A stretch of 64,000 nt of DNA, taken from NCBI GenBank assembly GCA_029582265.1, contig CM055822.1, positions 44,379,936 through 44,443,935 on the forward strand. The letters run 5' to 3'. How positions within the stretch are numbered: position 1 is the first letter of the stretch; each line of letters begins with the position of its first letter. This DNA comes from Zoroaster sp. YZ-2022. Its lineage: Eukaryota; Echinodermata; Asteroidea; Forcipulatida; Zoroasteridae. Below are positions 34,999-54,700 of the stretch, one piece after another. Below the pieces are notes generated by a model. It saw only the letters and a program-made list of their open reading frames with translations. It was not told where the DNA came from and made no database searches. The position numbers and the translations under genes are program-made.

Positions 34999-35690
34999 TA
35001 GCTAGGATGATCCTATCGTTATGTTATTCACATAAGCTCTAGGATACAGTGTACAAAAAAACGTATATTGCATGTTTTACGAAAAAATAAACTTATTGCA
35101 CTGTAATACCTTAAATACTATGTATCTATACTGTATTGTTATTACATGTTATGCTTTATTTTCAATAAAATTGCATGCAAAATCCCTGATAATTTTACAT
35201 GAAACTGCAAAGAACCAAATGTGAAATGAAAAATGATATAAATGGTTAAAATAAAACCTTAATTTCATCAATTGGAGACCGCGTGTCTGCCATGGAATAT
35301 ATTCAATAAAACTAAAACAGCCGTAGGTTTGTATTGCAAAAGGTTGAGACAGGCGGGGGCGCTGTTCGCTGCTCCGCTCCAGTAATTGCACAATGACCAT
35401 GAAAACGGATGGAACAGTAGGTGTATAATACGTGATCACATCGTGCAGACAGAATCGAACCGCAGAGAAGACCAAAACAAGGCAAGAATTGGTCAAAAAC
35501 ACAGTGTAAGTTTCAATATTTTTATTATCAAAGGCATACACGTAATAACAATACAGTATAGATACATAGTATTTAAGGTATTACAGTGCAATTTGTTTAT
35601 TTTTTCGTGAAACATGCAATAAACGTTTTTTTGTACACTCTGTATCCTAGCGATTATGTGAATAATATAACGATAGGATCATCCTAGCTA
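34999..35690. mobile_element. MULE-like MITE with long TIRs
   Basis: Starts TAGCTAGGATGATCCTATCG and ends with its inverted copy. Inverted similarity extends roughly 150 bp into each side (TTAAATACTATGTATC against GATACATAGTATTTAA). It is flanked by GTATAATGA at 34990-34998 and 35691-35699, a 9-bp duplication. The related unoccupied sequence at 32675-32700 reads GTACAATGACTGTG. Long TIRs plus a 9-bp duplication fit Mutator-like elements. Confidence 0.85.
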
Positions 35691-36090
35691 GTATAATGAC
35701 CGTGTTGGTCACTAACGTGGGAGTTGACAAGATCAGATTGACATGACTGAGGAAGTCATCGTATACCAAAAATGCCCAATTTTTCATGAAATAAATATCC
35801 AGGAATAATTTGAAGTATATATATGTCATTCATCATCCATATGTTTTCCACCTTACTGGATAGGTAAGATTACATTATTGGTTATATTGAATGAGAAAAA
35901 GTGGCGGTCGGATACGACCGCCCAATGTTCAAGAATTTCATGAAATTGAGATTTCCCAGAATAATGGATTTTATGCCAAAAGTGTTTGCTTGGGAAATTT
36001 TACCGAATTACTAAGTTTTAGGTTGTAATAATTAGCAGATCAAAAGTTGAAAAAAAAAGAAAAATCGTTCCATTTTTGTACATGTGGCAC

Positions 36091-36853
36091 TAGGGCCAAG
36101 GATACGGAGAGAGTCCAGCGTATTGGCCCTAGAATGAGACTAGGAGCCAAGGATGCGGAGAGAGTCCAGCGTATTGGCCTCCAGAGTGGGGCTGAGGCCA
36201 GGATACGGAGAGAGTCCAGCGTATTGGCCTAGAGTGGGGCTAGGGCCAAGGATACGGAGGGAGTCCAGCGTATTGGCACTAGAGTGGGGCTAGGGCCAAG
36301 GATACGGAGGGAGTCCAGCGTATTGGCCCTAGAATGTGGGTTCGAATCACGGCCGTGACACTTGTGTCCTTGAGCAAGACACTTAATCATAATTGCTTCT
36401 CTCCACCCAGGGGTTAAATGGGTACCTGTGAAGGCAGAGTTGGTTTGCTCTATATGCGCTCGAAATGGCAGCAATTGAGCTGTATACTCCCCAGGGAGCT
36501 GAGATGGTTTCAGGAATGATTTATGAGCCTTATGAGCCTCATGAGCAGGGATAATAATATAATGCGCCTTGAGCACCACTTAGTTGGTGGATACGTGCGC
36601 TATATAAATCCACACATTATTATTATTATTATTAGAATGGGGCTAGGGCCAAGGATACGGAGAGAGTTCAGCATATTGGCCCTAGAATGGGGTTAGGGCC
36701 AAGGATACGGAGGGAGTCCAGCGTATTGGCCCTAGAGTGGAGCTAGGACCAAGGACACGGAGGGAGTCCAGCGTATTGGCCCTAGAGTGGGGCTAGGGCC
36801 AAGGATACTGAGGGAGTCCAGTGTATTGGCCCTAGAGTGGGGCTACCCTTTCC
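36091..36853. repeat. Minisatellite, unit about 50 bp, interrupted by a SINE
   Basis: Units read GGGCTAGGGCCAAGGATACG, then GAGGGAGTCCAGCGTATTGG, then CCCTAGA. About five units lie before and four after the SINE at 36332-36636. Confidence 0.9.
36332..36636 (+). mobile_element. tRNA-derived SINE, 5'-truncated
   Basis: Begins at the B box (GGGTTCGAATC) and ends in (ATT)n. TAGAATG occurs at both edges and is a likely 7-bp target duplication. It is the same family as 24605. Truncation removes the A box, so internal Pol III transcription should be lost. Confidence 0.85.
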
Positions 36854-37555
36854 CTTACCCTTCGGCTTTAGTTTAAATTTCTCTTTGACAGGCTTGGGTG
36901 GGTGGATCCAGGATGAGGTGGCCTAAAAGGGGACAGGGCATATGGGGAAAAAACATGTGAGAATGTGGGTTCAGTATATGTGCATGGTTATAAAAAGGAG
37001 GCACTTTTGAAAATTTATATAAAAAGGGTCCAAAAACATCTATTCGTACTATTAATACTAACTAGTTAGTATTACCAAAAGGGCCTTGCCTAGGCCCTAA
37101 GGCTAGACTGTATCTACCTGAATGCCTCTTCTGTTCACAGTGTCCTATTTTGTTCACAGTCTCCCACATGCTGAATAACATGTTGAACAAATTCTCTGAC
37201 TCGTAAATCTATGATTTCTCCCTTCCAGAAAATTCCCTTGCTTTAACGTTTACATAAGAGTCATCTTCAATTATCGGCCATTACTATAATTGTCACTTAC
37301 TTTCAAAAATATTTTCATTGGGTACTTTTTGATCACCAAATGTCAGTGTCAAGTAGAGTCCAGTGTGTTGGTCCTAAAATGGGGCTACTATACAGTATAC
37401 TCACTATACTGTAACATCTGGGTTGGTGCTTCTGTTTGTTACCTGTCCCTCCTTGACCGAATCCAGATATATTCTGTTCATCTGGTGGGTCAGGACTTGG
37501 ATTCATCACTTAGCCCTACATGTAACCCACTAGGCCCATTTGCTTACACATAACC
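36854..37555. other. Host DNA, nothing recognised
   Basis: Non-coding. One stray unit of the 50-bp minisatellite family near 37355 (AGAGTCCAGTGTGTTGG). Confidence 0.3.
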
Positions 37556-37835
37556 TGAATCCTCCATAATCCTTCAATAGTAAATCAAGCACATGACATG
37601 TATGCACACATGTGTTTCTAATCTGTGATACGGTTCATGGCCAGGGACCCTCCTTGCATGCATGGAGCAATAAACAGTGTCCACTGACCCAAGCACTGAC
37701 CTTGCAATCACAACAACAAACATGGATGTACATGTACCATGGAAAGGCAATTATGCCTAATAACCTCAATCCTCCAAAATCCTTCACTTTAGCAAAGAGG
37801 ATTTTTGGAGGATTTGGAAAAGGATTAGGTTAATT
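37556..37835. repeat. AATCCTCC-family interspersed repeat
   Basis: Contains CTGAATCCTCCATAATCC, CATGCATGGAGCAATAAACA and GTCCACTGACCCAAGCACTG, shared with the copy near 47350-47610 and inverted relative to 41220-41510. Confidence 0.75.
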
Positions 37836-38614
37836 AGTGAATCCTTATCAGTTTGTCAATCTGTTTTCATGGAATGTGTTCCTAAGGTCGCCTCTGGTTG
37901 TTTCACCAAACCGCATTTCTGAACCCACTACCAATTTCTCTCTGTTCACATCTCTATACTGTTTCTGTCCCAAAGCGCCAATACTGTAAGGCACGCTTTC
38001 CAGTTTCTTCTCTCGTACTGCCTCAGACTGGAACTCCTTAATTATCTACATCATTAACATCTGTTTTAAAGAAATGTAAAGAAATATGTATCTTCTCTCC
38101 TGTGACTTCATAAATCTCTCTTTTGTATCCCCCCACCTTAAGTGGCCTTTTTGGACATGTTTTCCAAAATTAACTAAACTAATTAATTTCCGTTATGGAG
38201 AGACACCCACTTTTACCCATTTTCAGACAAGAAGATCAAATGGAAACTCTGCTCTCCTGAAGGTTATAATCAATATTGATGACTGTATGAGAATATGCTC
38301 TTACTATAGTGACATTTTCATTGCTATAGTGACATTTTGTTGACATGTTCAAGTTTGATGTTACAATTAAATACATTCCAGCAATAAACATATCAACAAA
38401 TATTGTGAAAAATTCACACAAATTTTCTTTTATTTTGGCAAAATCAAAGACAAACTTTTTTTCATCAAGATTTTCTTCAGAAATTTGTGTACATACTGTA
38501 CACTGTTGCTGTTGCAAACTGCCTACCAACCTAAAGGACTTGTAGTATAAATGCAAAGTAGTAGTTAATGGCCTAGCAGGTTCATTCTCAAAGGCAATGC
38601 AAAACGTAAGGCCA
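37836..38614. other. Host DNA, nothing recognised
   Basis: Short open frames on both strands near 38236-38673 overlap one another and show no domain. Likely intronic or upstream of PDCD6. Confidence 0.3.
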
Positions 38615-38618
38615 TTAA

Positions 38619-39265
38619 CCCTCCTACTTCTGGTGCCTTTTTCATACAAGTTGGCTCCACCATTTGAAACCATTACGCTTTTGTGGTTTGAATGGTGAAA
38701 TAACTAATGTACAGTATTGATTCCCAAATGGATTGGAATGGTACAATGTAGGTCAGCTAATACAAAACCTTGTTTGGATACTTCTAAGTGGTGAATTAAT
38801 GGACCCTCTATGCCAGTGACATGAGTAAATGGTTTTTAATGACAGGTCTGCTATACCCTAAAGACCCTAGTGCCATTTTTAAGTGGTAGATCAATTACTT
38901 GTACACTGGCCACCATGTGTTAAAACTCCATAGGGTACTGAGATGATGGATAGTCCACTTTATCTACATAATGCAGGTTTTGTTTTTCGGCTATGTGAAA
39001 CCACACCAAGGTGTAATGTATCCACCATTTAAAACCATTTGAATGATAAGCCACTGTGAAGTACATTCACCATTTGAATCCATTCGGCTATGGAAACACC
39101 AAGGTGTAGTGTAACAACCATTCAAAACCATTTGAATGGATATGAATGGTAGTTAAGCTTGCTACCAACACTGTTCAAATGGTATCACCAGGTGTGTACA
39201 AAACCAATGGGCATTTTGGTAAGTGGAAATTTTGAATGGTTTCAAATGGTCAAACAGTAGGAGGG
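38619..39265. mobile_element. piggyBac-like MITE (TTAA target)
   Basis: TTAA at 38615-38618 is followed by CCCTCCTACT. AGTAGGAGGG is followed by TTAA at 39266-39269. The interior holds many AACCATTTGAATGG-like palindromic pieces and no ORF. TTAA duplications and CCCT termini are the hallmark of piggyBac elements. Confidence 0.75.
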
Positions 39266-39487
39266 TTAACTACAATTTTGCATAATATTAAATACTTATG
39301 TCCAGATTTGTGAATATCTGAGTCAAAAGAAAATCAATTTTTTAATTTATTTTTGCTCATATACATGTTTTCACAGAATCACCTATCTGCAAATTTGATT
39401 TTTAGAATATTATTGAAAGGTGAAAGTTTTGCTTTCCCTCTCTGTTCCTTTACAATTGTTTAATCAAAACTTCTACAATGTTCACAG

Positions 39488-48023
<8,536 letters not shown>

Positions 48024-48053
48024 ATACCAACATGTGTAAATATAACCATACTA

Positions 48054-48605
48054 AATAAAAAATGTGTTTTGTGTAAATATTCTGTTAAGTGTCTTAAACT
48101 CTTGACTTATTTCAGCAAGATTTGATGTTTTACCCAACAACCCTACTTTGACATCAGTCTATCACCAATAGAAAAAGGGGCATTATGAGCTCAAACCAAG
48201 TGAATCATCTCAAACATTTCATGGAATGTCATGGGAGTCTGGACATGGGCTGATCGGGGGGGGGGGGGGGGTCGGGAGTCGGGAGCGCAAACGGGGGCCA
48301 TTACCCAAACAAAAACTTTTTCCAAAACTTTCCCCTCAAAAAACAAACAAAACAAAACATAAATATGTTTATATCATCGTCATTTGGGTTGCATCATAAG
48401 GCAAAATACTTGGATCCTGAAAATGCTCATATTGCATCAGAGAGTCTAGAATCAAAATAAATCTTAAGTGGGACCCAGACCCACTGCCGTGAAAGGCTTT
48501 GCGCCCTCAAGTCCGCCCCTCAAGCATTTGTCCCCTCCCCAAAAAAAAAAAAAATAATAATAAATAAATACATAAATAAATAAATAAACAAACTTTAGTT
48601 CTAGA
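48054..48605. other. PDCD6 3' flank
   Basis: AATAAA at about 48054 is a candidate poly(A) signal. A G-run near 48256-48270 and A-rich tracts follow. No gene seen. Confidence 0.4.
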
Positions 48606-48672
48606 TCTGCCCTTAAGTCTGCATCGATTCCATTCCCTGTTGAAAGTCTACTCTGATCGTGACGATATCGTA
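48606..48672. repeat. MITE family A, solo right terminus
   Basis: GATTCCATTCCCTGTTGAAAG followed by CTCTGATCGTGACGATATCG matches the right end of the copy at 39742-39958. Confidence 0.7.
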
Positions 48673-50077
48673 ATTACTTCTTGTGCCTCAAAACTTGACT
48701 TTGATAACTCATGTTTGTAATTATGTATCTTGTATGCAAATCATTGTCTACTGTCTTGTACACCTTGAACTATTAACAGAATAAGTAAACTTTATTTACT
48801 CCAATTAAGTCAGAGAGGTCATTAACATAAACAACCAACAATGAGTGTACAATCCATATACTGGATGAGTGGATAAATGGGTTAGTGTTTTGGAGAATAG
48901 TGTGAAGTAAAACAATTATCATTTTTGTAGTATATTTTTTTTATTGGTATTTTTGTGTTCTTCTTGGTAGTGAGTTCATGTGTATTAATCTTTGGTGCTT
49001 ATCTCAATTGAACAAACTCAAAATTCCATTTCATATACTGGATTTCCATTTTTGTTTTATTTTCAATGAAATCCATGTTTTCCTAAATTTTGATTTATAC
49101 TCATTTGGAAAATAATTTGGAAACTTACTTGCATTTCAACCCTCTTGTTTTCAAGAAATATAACATTAAACTAACATGTGAAAATTCCATCACAATCGTT
49201 GCAGACGTTTTTTTTAGAACATGACAAATAGAACAATTGCAAGTCCGTGTTTTTATGTTTTGCAAAAGTTACCAGTTTTCTTCGAAGTTGTTCTTAGAAT
49301 AGTTTTTGTTAATTATTTGATGATCTGGTATTTACAAAAGTTGTACCTTCTCTTAAGTATGAATGCATATCCATGCATTTTATCAAAAGTGTACAAGGTT
49401 TAGATGCAAGAAAGAAACTTATATAGGCATATATGTAATTTTTTCAAAGTAATCCATTTTTGCCTTTGAGAATGAACCTGCTAGGTTCGAAACGTATGGC
49501 CAATATTTTACTCAATTTTTGTACATTGATTACAACTAGATGTAACAGGAATATGTATGAACGTAACAAAGTCATCATATGTCATAATTATGTGGGATCC
49601 CCCAAAAATGAATTTTCAAAAGATAAATCGAACTGTTATTATTCATCTTCACATAATAACCGTGGTTTAAATCTAGATGTATCATTTAAAATGTCATCGT
49701 CGTAATTATGACTCACCAACAACAGAAAAAATCACAGTTGTAATAACATTATTATTTGACCTGCAACAAGCTGTTTACGTTGTTTCATAAATTATTTTAT
49801 AAAAATAATAATTTTATTTGAAACGTTAAAAATCTAAAGACGTGTATTGGTCAGTCGTTTTCGAAATGACTTATATACAAGTTTTTAACTTCCGTTATAC
49901 AATGAAAATGAAATATGGAGAATATCTTTCCAGAAATAAAACAAGTTTGTTATCGTAGTTTCTGTTAATTCTTTTATCTATACAGTAAATATGTATCCCG
50001 GCAAAATGTTAATCATGATTTAAATTTTTCTTTATCATTAAACTGAAATGAGTTTCTTTTTATGGATTCTCACCTGT
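48673..50077. other. Non-coding host DNA
   Basis: AT-rich, no convincing exon or repeat family. ORFs near 49221 and 49460 lack motif or splice support. Confidence 0.3.
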
Positions 50078-50444
50078 ATTTAATAATAATAATAATAATA
50101 ATGTATAGATTTATATAGCGCACGTATCCACCAACTAAGTGGCGCTCAAGGCGCATTATATTATTATCCCTGCTCATAAGGCTCATAAGGCTCATAAATC
50201 ATTCCTGAAACCATCTCAGCTCCCTGGGGAGTATACAGCTCAATTGCTGCCATTTCTAGCGCATATATAGAGCAAACCATCTCTGCCTTCACAGGTACCC
50301 ATTTAACCCCTGGGTGGAGAGAAGCAATTATGGTTAAGTGTCTTGCTCAAGGACACAGGTGTCACGGCCGGGGCTCGAACCCACACTCTGCTGCTGGCAA
50401 CACCAGAACTTGAGTTCAGTGCGCTAGACCGCACGACAATCCAC
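50078..50444 (-). mobile_element. tRNA-derived SINE, minus strand
   Basis: Reads 3' to 5' from an (AAT)n tail (50080-50103) to a tRNA-like head with B box (GGTTCGAGCCC, read on the minus strand) and TGCGGTCTAGCGC near the 5' end. Same family as 24605. It ends about 28 bp before Polinton-2. Confidence 0.9.
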
Positions 50445-50542
50445 TTTACGTGCATTATACAACACACGGGAAGTAGTATGTTAGATGATGTAGGCCGACC
50501 ATTGCGTCAAAATGATCTTTTAGGGGTGGTTTTTGAAACACT

Positions 50543-51195
50543 TGTTGAGAATATCTTCTTTTTGAAATGAATTTCTAAAAAAAAATGAAATTGGTAATAA
50601 TAATTGTTTTTATTTAAATACGCTAAACGCGAATGAGTACATTTTAATCTCACAGATTTTTAGTAAGAATAATTGTTTTTATTTAAAAGCTAATGAGCTT
50701 GTTTTACTCAAGCTCATTCGTTTCTACAGCGCTACAATCGTATTGTAATAAAAAATGAAATTGTTGAGAATATCTTCTTTTTGAAATTAATTTCTAAATA
50801 AAAAATGAAATTGGTAATAATAATTGTTTTTATTTAAATACGCTAAACGCGAATGAGTACATTTTTTTAATCTCACAGATTTTTAGTAAGAATAATTGTT
50901 TTTATTTATGAGCTTGTTTTACTCAAGCTCATTCGTTTCTACAGCGCTACAATCGTATTGTAATAAAAAATGAAATTGTTGAGAATATCTTCTTTTTGAA
51001 ATTAATTTCTAAATAAAAAATGAAATTGGTAATAATAATTGTTTTTATTTAAATACGCTAAACGCGAATGAGTACATTTTAATCTCACAGATTTTTAGTA
51101 AGAATAATTGTTTTTATTTAAAAGCTAATGAGCTTGTTTTACTCAAGCTCATTCGTTTCTACAGCGCTACAATCGTATTGTAATAAAAAATGAAA
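50543..51195. repeat. Three tandem repeats of about 217 bp in Polinton-2 left end
   Basis: Units start GTTGAGAATATCTTC at 50543, 50763 and 50978. Each contains AATACGCTAAACGCGAATGA and a hairpin (GAGCTTG, TTTTACT, CAAGCTC). The second unit lacks a short piece before the hairpin. Confidence 0.9.
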
Positions 51196-51239
51196 TTGGT
51201 AATAATAATTGTTTTTTCCTATAATTGATAAAAAAACAT

Positions 51240-51322
51240 TAACATTTTAAGATGTGTTTCAAAAACCACCCCTAAAAGATCATTGCTCGCAATGATCGGC
51301 CTACATCATCTAACATACTACT
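51240..51322 (-). repeat. Inverted copy of the Polinton-2 terminus
   Basis: Reverse complement of 50472-50545: AGTAGTATGTTAGATGATG, TAGGCCGATCATTG, then CTTTTAGGGGTGGTTTTTG. It has an extra CGAGCAATGATC that itself makes a small hairpin. It places a second, inward-lying end 850 bp from the outer end. Confidence 0.9.
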
Positions 51323-51336
51323 TGGTTTTTATAAAA

Positions 51337-51387
51337 CAGTACTTATAAAAGTGAGATAATGAAATAATATTATATTGTTTAATAAAG
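51337..51387 (+). promoter_or_regulatory. Promoter copy 1 (TATAAAAG-type)
   Basis: ACAGTACTTATAAAAGTGAG followed by ATAATGAAATAA and AATAAAG just before the ATG at 51388. The same block precedes PolB at 51660-51716. The inward-facing TATAAAAG supports a promoter role. Confidence 0.6.
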
Positions 51388-51660
51388 ATGACTACTACAA
51401 TGTTTTTTTGCGAATGGATAGTAGATCGTATCGAAGAAATGAATCTAAACATCGCGATTCCTGAACCTATAAAAAATAAAAAAGCTTGCATCAACGACGA
51501 GATGCTGTGGGCTTTACGCGCTCATTTTTTCCAACTAATGAGCACATTGATAAAACTAGCGCATCACCCAAATCCCCCCATAAGTTATCAAAAATATAAT
51601 AAAATAAAAGATATTATTAATCACATATATATTAATATGCTAGTTTTTGACGTATCTTAA
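51388..51660 (+). CDS. 90-aa truncated PolB N-terminal paralog
   Basis: From the ATG at 51388 the peptide has WIVDRIEEMNLNI, IKNKKACIN and LWALRAHFF. These align with PolB residues around 222-280 (WVIDRIVSMNVRI, IKNKKACIN, LRWALRAHRF), with the intervening YQPLRGG segment deleted and an unrelated C-terminal third. It ends at 51660, where the second promoter copy begins. It lacks all catalytic motifs. It could be a partial duplication by-product, or a small protein that competes in PolB or terminal-protein interactions; the sequence alone cannot choose. Confidence 0.6.
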   Translation: MTTTMFFCEWIVDRIEEMNLNIAIPEPIKNKKACINDEMLWALRAHFFQLMSTLIKLAHHPNPPISYQKYNKIKDIINHIYINMLVFDVS

Positions 51661-51716
51661 ACAGTACTTATAAAAGTGAGATAATGAAATAACTATTATC
51701 TAGTTTAATAATAAAG
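51660..51716 (+). promoter_or_regulatory. Promoter copy 2, in front of PolB
   Basis: Repeats ACAGTACTTATAAAAGTGAG and GATAATGAAATAA of 51337-51387, then TTTAATAATAAAG before the PolB ATG. Confidence 0.6.
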
Positions 51717-54700
51717 ATGCCTACACCTCACTATTTATCGAAATGGACATTGGATGAATTGAAAGCTTTTGTACAACAGAAACAAATTCGTATAATTTCA
51801 AACGGTACGAGTAGATTTAAAAAACGTGTTTATTACAAAGCTGTAAAATTTTATAAAAAAACCCATAAACAAAAATCATTGTACGAGTTAAATTTGGTTG
51901 AATTGAAAAGGCGCATAGCTCTCGGAAATATTGAGTTACCGTTACACGGCTCGGGAGCGAGATCGGGGTTGATTAAAAAAGACTACATCAACGCTATTAA
52001 AAGGTTTCTCAATATAGAAACCAAGTTGAGATTTAAACCACCGATCAATGGTGGTGGTTATTTACGTCAACATTTAATGATTGTTCCGTTGAATCACAGC
52101 AAAGAAAAAGATTTAAATATTTTTTGGAGAGCTGTAACTCCAACCATCATCGCGGAGCTAAAAAAGGACTTGAAGGATTTTAAATCGTTAAAGTTTATGA
52201 TTTATATACGAATTAAATTACTTAAAGTAAAACCAGACGGCGATGATGAAGCTGAACCAAATATTCATAATAATGGGCAAATTGTTTTATTAAATTTGCA
52301 TGATATCAAAAATGTATTAGATACGATACTTTCACAAATTCAAGAGACTTTAGAAAGATATACTCAAGAAGGTAGTGGATGGGTAATAGATCGCATCGTT
52401 TCAATGAACGTTAGAATTAGCAAGTATCAACCTCTAAGAGGAGGTTCTTATATAAATCTATGTGATTACATTAAAAATAAAAAAGCTTGCATCAACGTAA
52501 AAAATAAAGACGACGATTGTTTGCGATGGGCTTTACGCGCGCATCGTTTTCCCGCGTCTGATCATTCTGATAGAACGAGCAAGTACCCCATAGATGATGG
52601 TTTTAATTTTAACAACATTGACGCACCAACTCCAATCAATCAAATTAAACGAGTAGAAAAACAAAACAATATAGCGATTAATGTTTTTGGTTGTGAATCA
52701 AACGTGATAATGGTTTATCGTTTTAGCGATCAACCCGCAGAGATAGATCGTATAAATTTACTATTGATTCACAAAGAAGAAGAAGAAGGAACTAGATCTC
52801 ACTACGTTTACATTAAAGATGTGAATAAATTACTTTTTGACCAAACGAAACACGCGAATCGTAAACATTTTTGTTTGAGATGTTTACAGGGTTTCTCGAC
52901 AGAATTATATCTCGAAAGACACGTAGAAATGTGTAAGGGAATAAACGGCAGACCGATGACTATCGAAATGCCCAAAAAGGGTATAAACGATAAAATGAAG
53001 TTTAAAAATACTCATAAAAAGATGAAAGTTCCATTCGTAATATACGCCGACTTTGAAAGTATTATTAAAAAGACCGACGACGTAAATGATACCAATACTA
53101 CGAAACTACAAGAACACGTCGTTTGCGGCTATTCGTACATCGTCGTTTGTTGCGATGGTACAAGTAGCTCCCCCGTTACGTACAGGGGAGAAGACGCATC
53201 TAAACATTTTTTAAATGAATTACAGAAAGAAGAAGAAAAGATTAACGAGATATTTAAAAATCCTAAAAAATTAAACATGACTGAAGAAGACTTGCGAGAT
53301 TACGACTCTGCCAGCGAGTGTTGGGTATGCGAAAAGAAGTTTTTTAAATACGACCTCGACGACAAGTTTACTCGAGTTAGAGATCATTGTCACATTACCG
53401 GAAAATATAGAGGCGCTGCGCATAATTGTTGTAATTTTAAACTGAGTTTAAAACCAACAAAAACTTTTATTCCAGTCGTGTTTCATAATTTGCGAGGTTA
53501 CGACTCTCATATCATTATGCAGGTCGCCGGTCTCATCAAAGGAAAAATAAAGTGTATTCCAAACAATATCGAAAAGTATATTTCTTTTAGTATTGGTCAA
53601 CTACGATTTATAGACAGCGCTCAATTTTTACTAGCTTCGTTGGACAAACTCGTACAATCAAACGATTCTTTTCCAATAACGAGTAAACTAGAACCAGACT
53701 CTGAAAAATTCAATCTTTTAAAAAGCAAGGGTATTTATCCTTACGAGTACATGGACTCTTTCGAGCGTTTCGATGAAACGCAACTTCCGTCGATAGAATC
53801 GTTTTACAGCAGTTTAAACGATAGTAACATTACCGTCACTCAATACGAGCACGCTAAAAACGTTTACAACAAGTTTGGTTGTGAAAACTTGGGTGATTAT
53901 CACGATTTGTACGTGCGTACCGATACTTGCTTGTTGGCGGATGTATTTGAAAACTTTAGAAATGTTTGTATGAAAATTTATGGATTAGATCCGGCTCATT
54001 ATTATACTAGTCCTGGGCTAAGTTGGGACGCTTTATTAAAACATTCGAAACAAACTTTAGATTTGTTTACAGATGTCGATATGCATTTGTTTATTGAAAA
54101 AGGCACGCGCGGAGGAACGTGCATGGTGAGTAAACGACACGCGAAAGCAAACAATGTATATTTACCCGATTACGATAAAACGGAGGAAACTAATTTCCTC
54201 ATAAATTTAGACGTTAATAATTTATACGGCGACGCTATGAGTCAACCTTTACCGACTGGTAATTTTAAATGGTTGAGAGAAAAACAAATTAATAAACTAG
54301 AGAGAGATGGATTTAAAAACAATAAAGGATACATTTTAGAGATTGATTTAGAATACCCCAAAGAATTACACGATTCTCACAACGCGTTTCCACTCGCGCC
54401 AGAGTCGTTGATAGTACCGAAAGAATGGATGTCGTCGTATCAAAAGAATTTACTAAAAGATAAACCCGCTCCAAACGTTACTAAACTGGTTCCAAATTTA
54501 TACAACAAGAAAAACTACGTGCTTCATTATCGTAATTTACAATTGTATACGCAACTCGGTATGAAACTGACTAAAATTCACAAAGTTTTACAGTTTGATG
54601 AATCATGTTGGATGAAATCGTACATTGATTTAAATACACGATTAAGAAAAGATGCGACGAGTGATTTTGAAAAAGATTTGTACAAACTGATGAACAATTC

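Larger units (their letters stand above)
34050..36090. repeat. Large degenerate foldback element
   Basis: The left arm, about 34060-34290 (TTTTTCAACTTTTGATCTGC, then ATTTTG and GGATACAA-like parts), is inverted in the right arm, about 35905-36085 (GCAGATCAAAAGTTGAAAAA). Between them lie the GGAGGATT array, the region shared with 32160-32900 and the nested MULE-like MITE. Confidence 0.6.

Noticed and set aside
50472..51322. Independent 850-bp non-autonomous element next to Polinton-2
   Set aside because: No target duplication on its two sides and Polinton-2 would then lack its own left terminus; kept as an alternative in the finding on the compound terminus.
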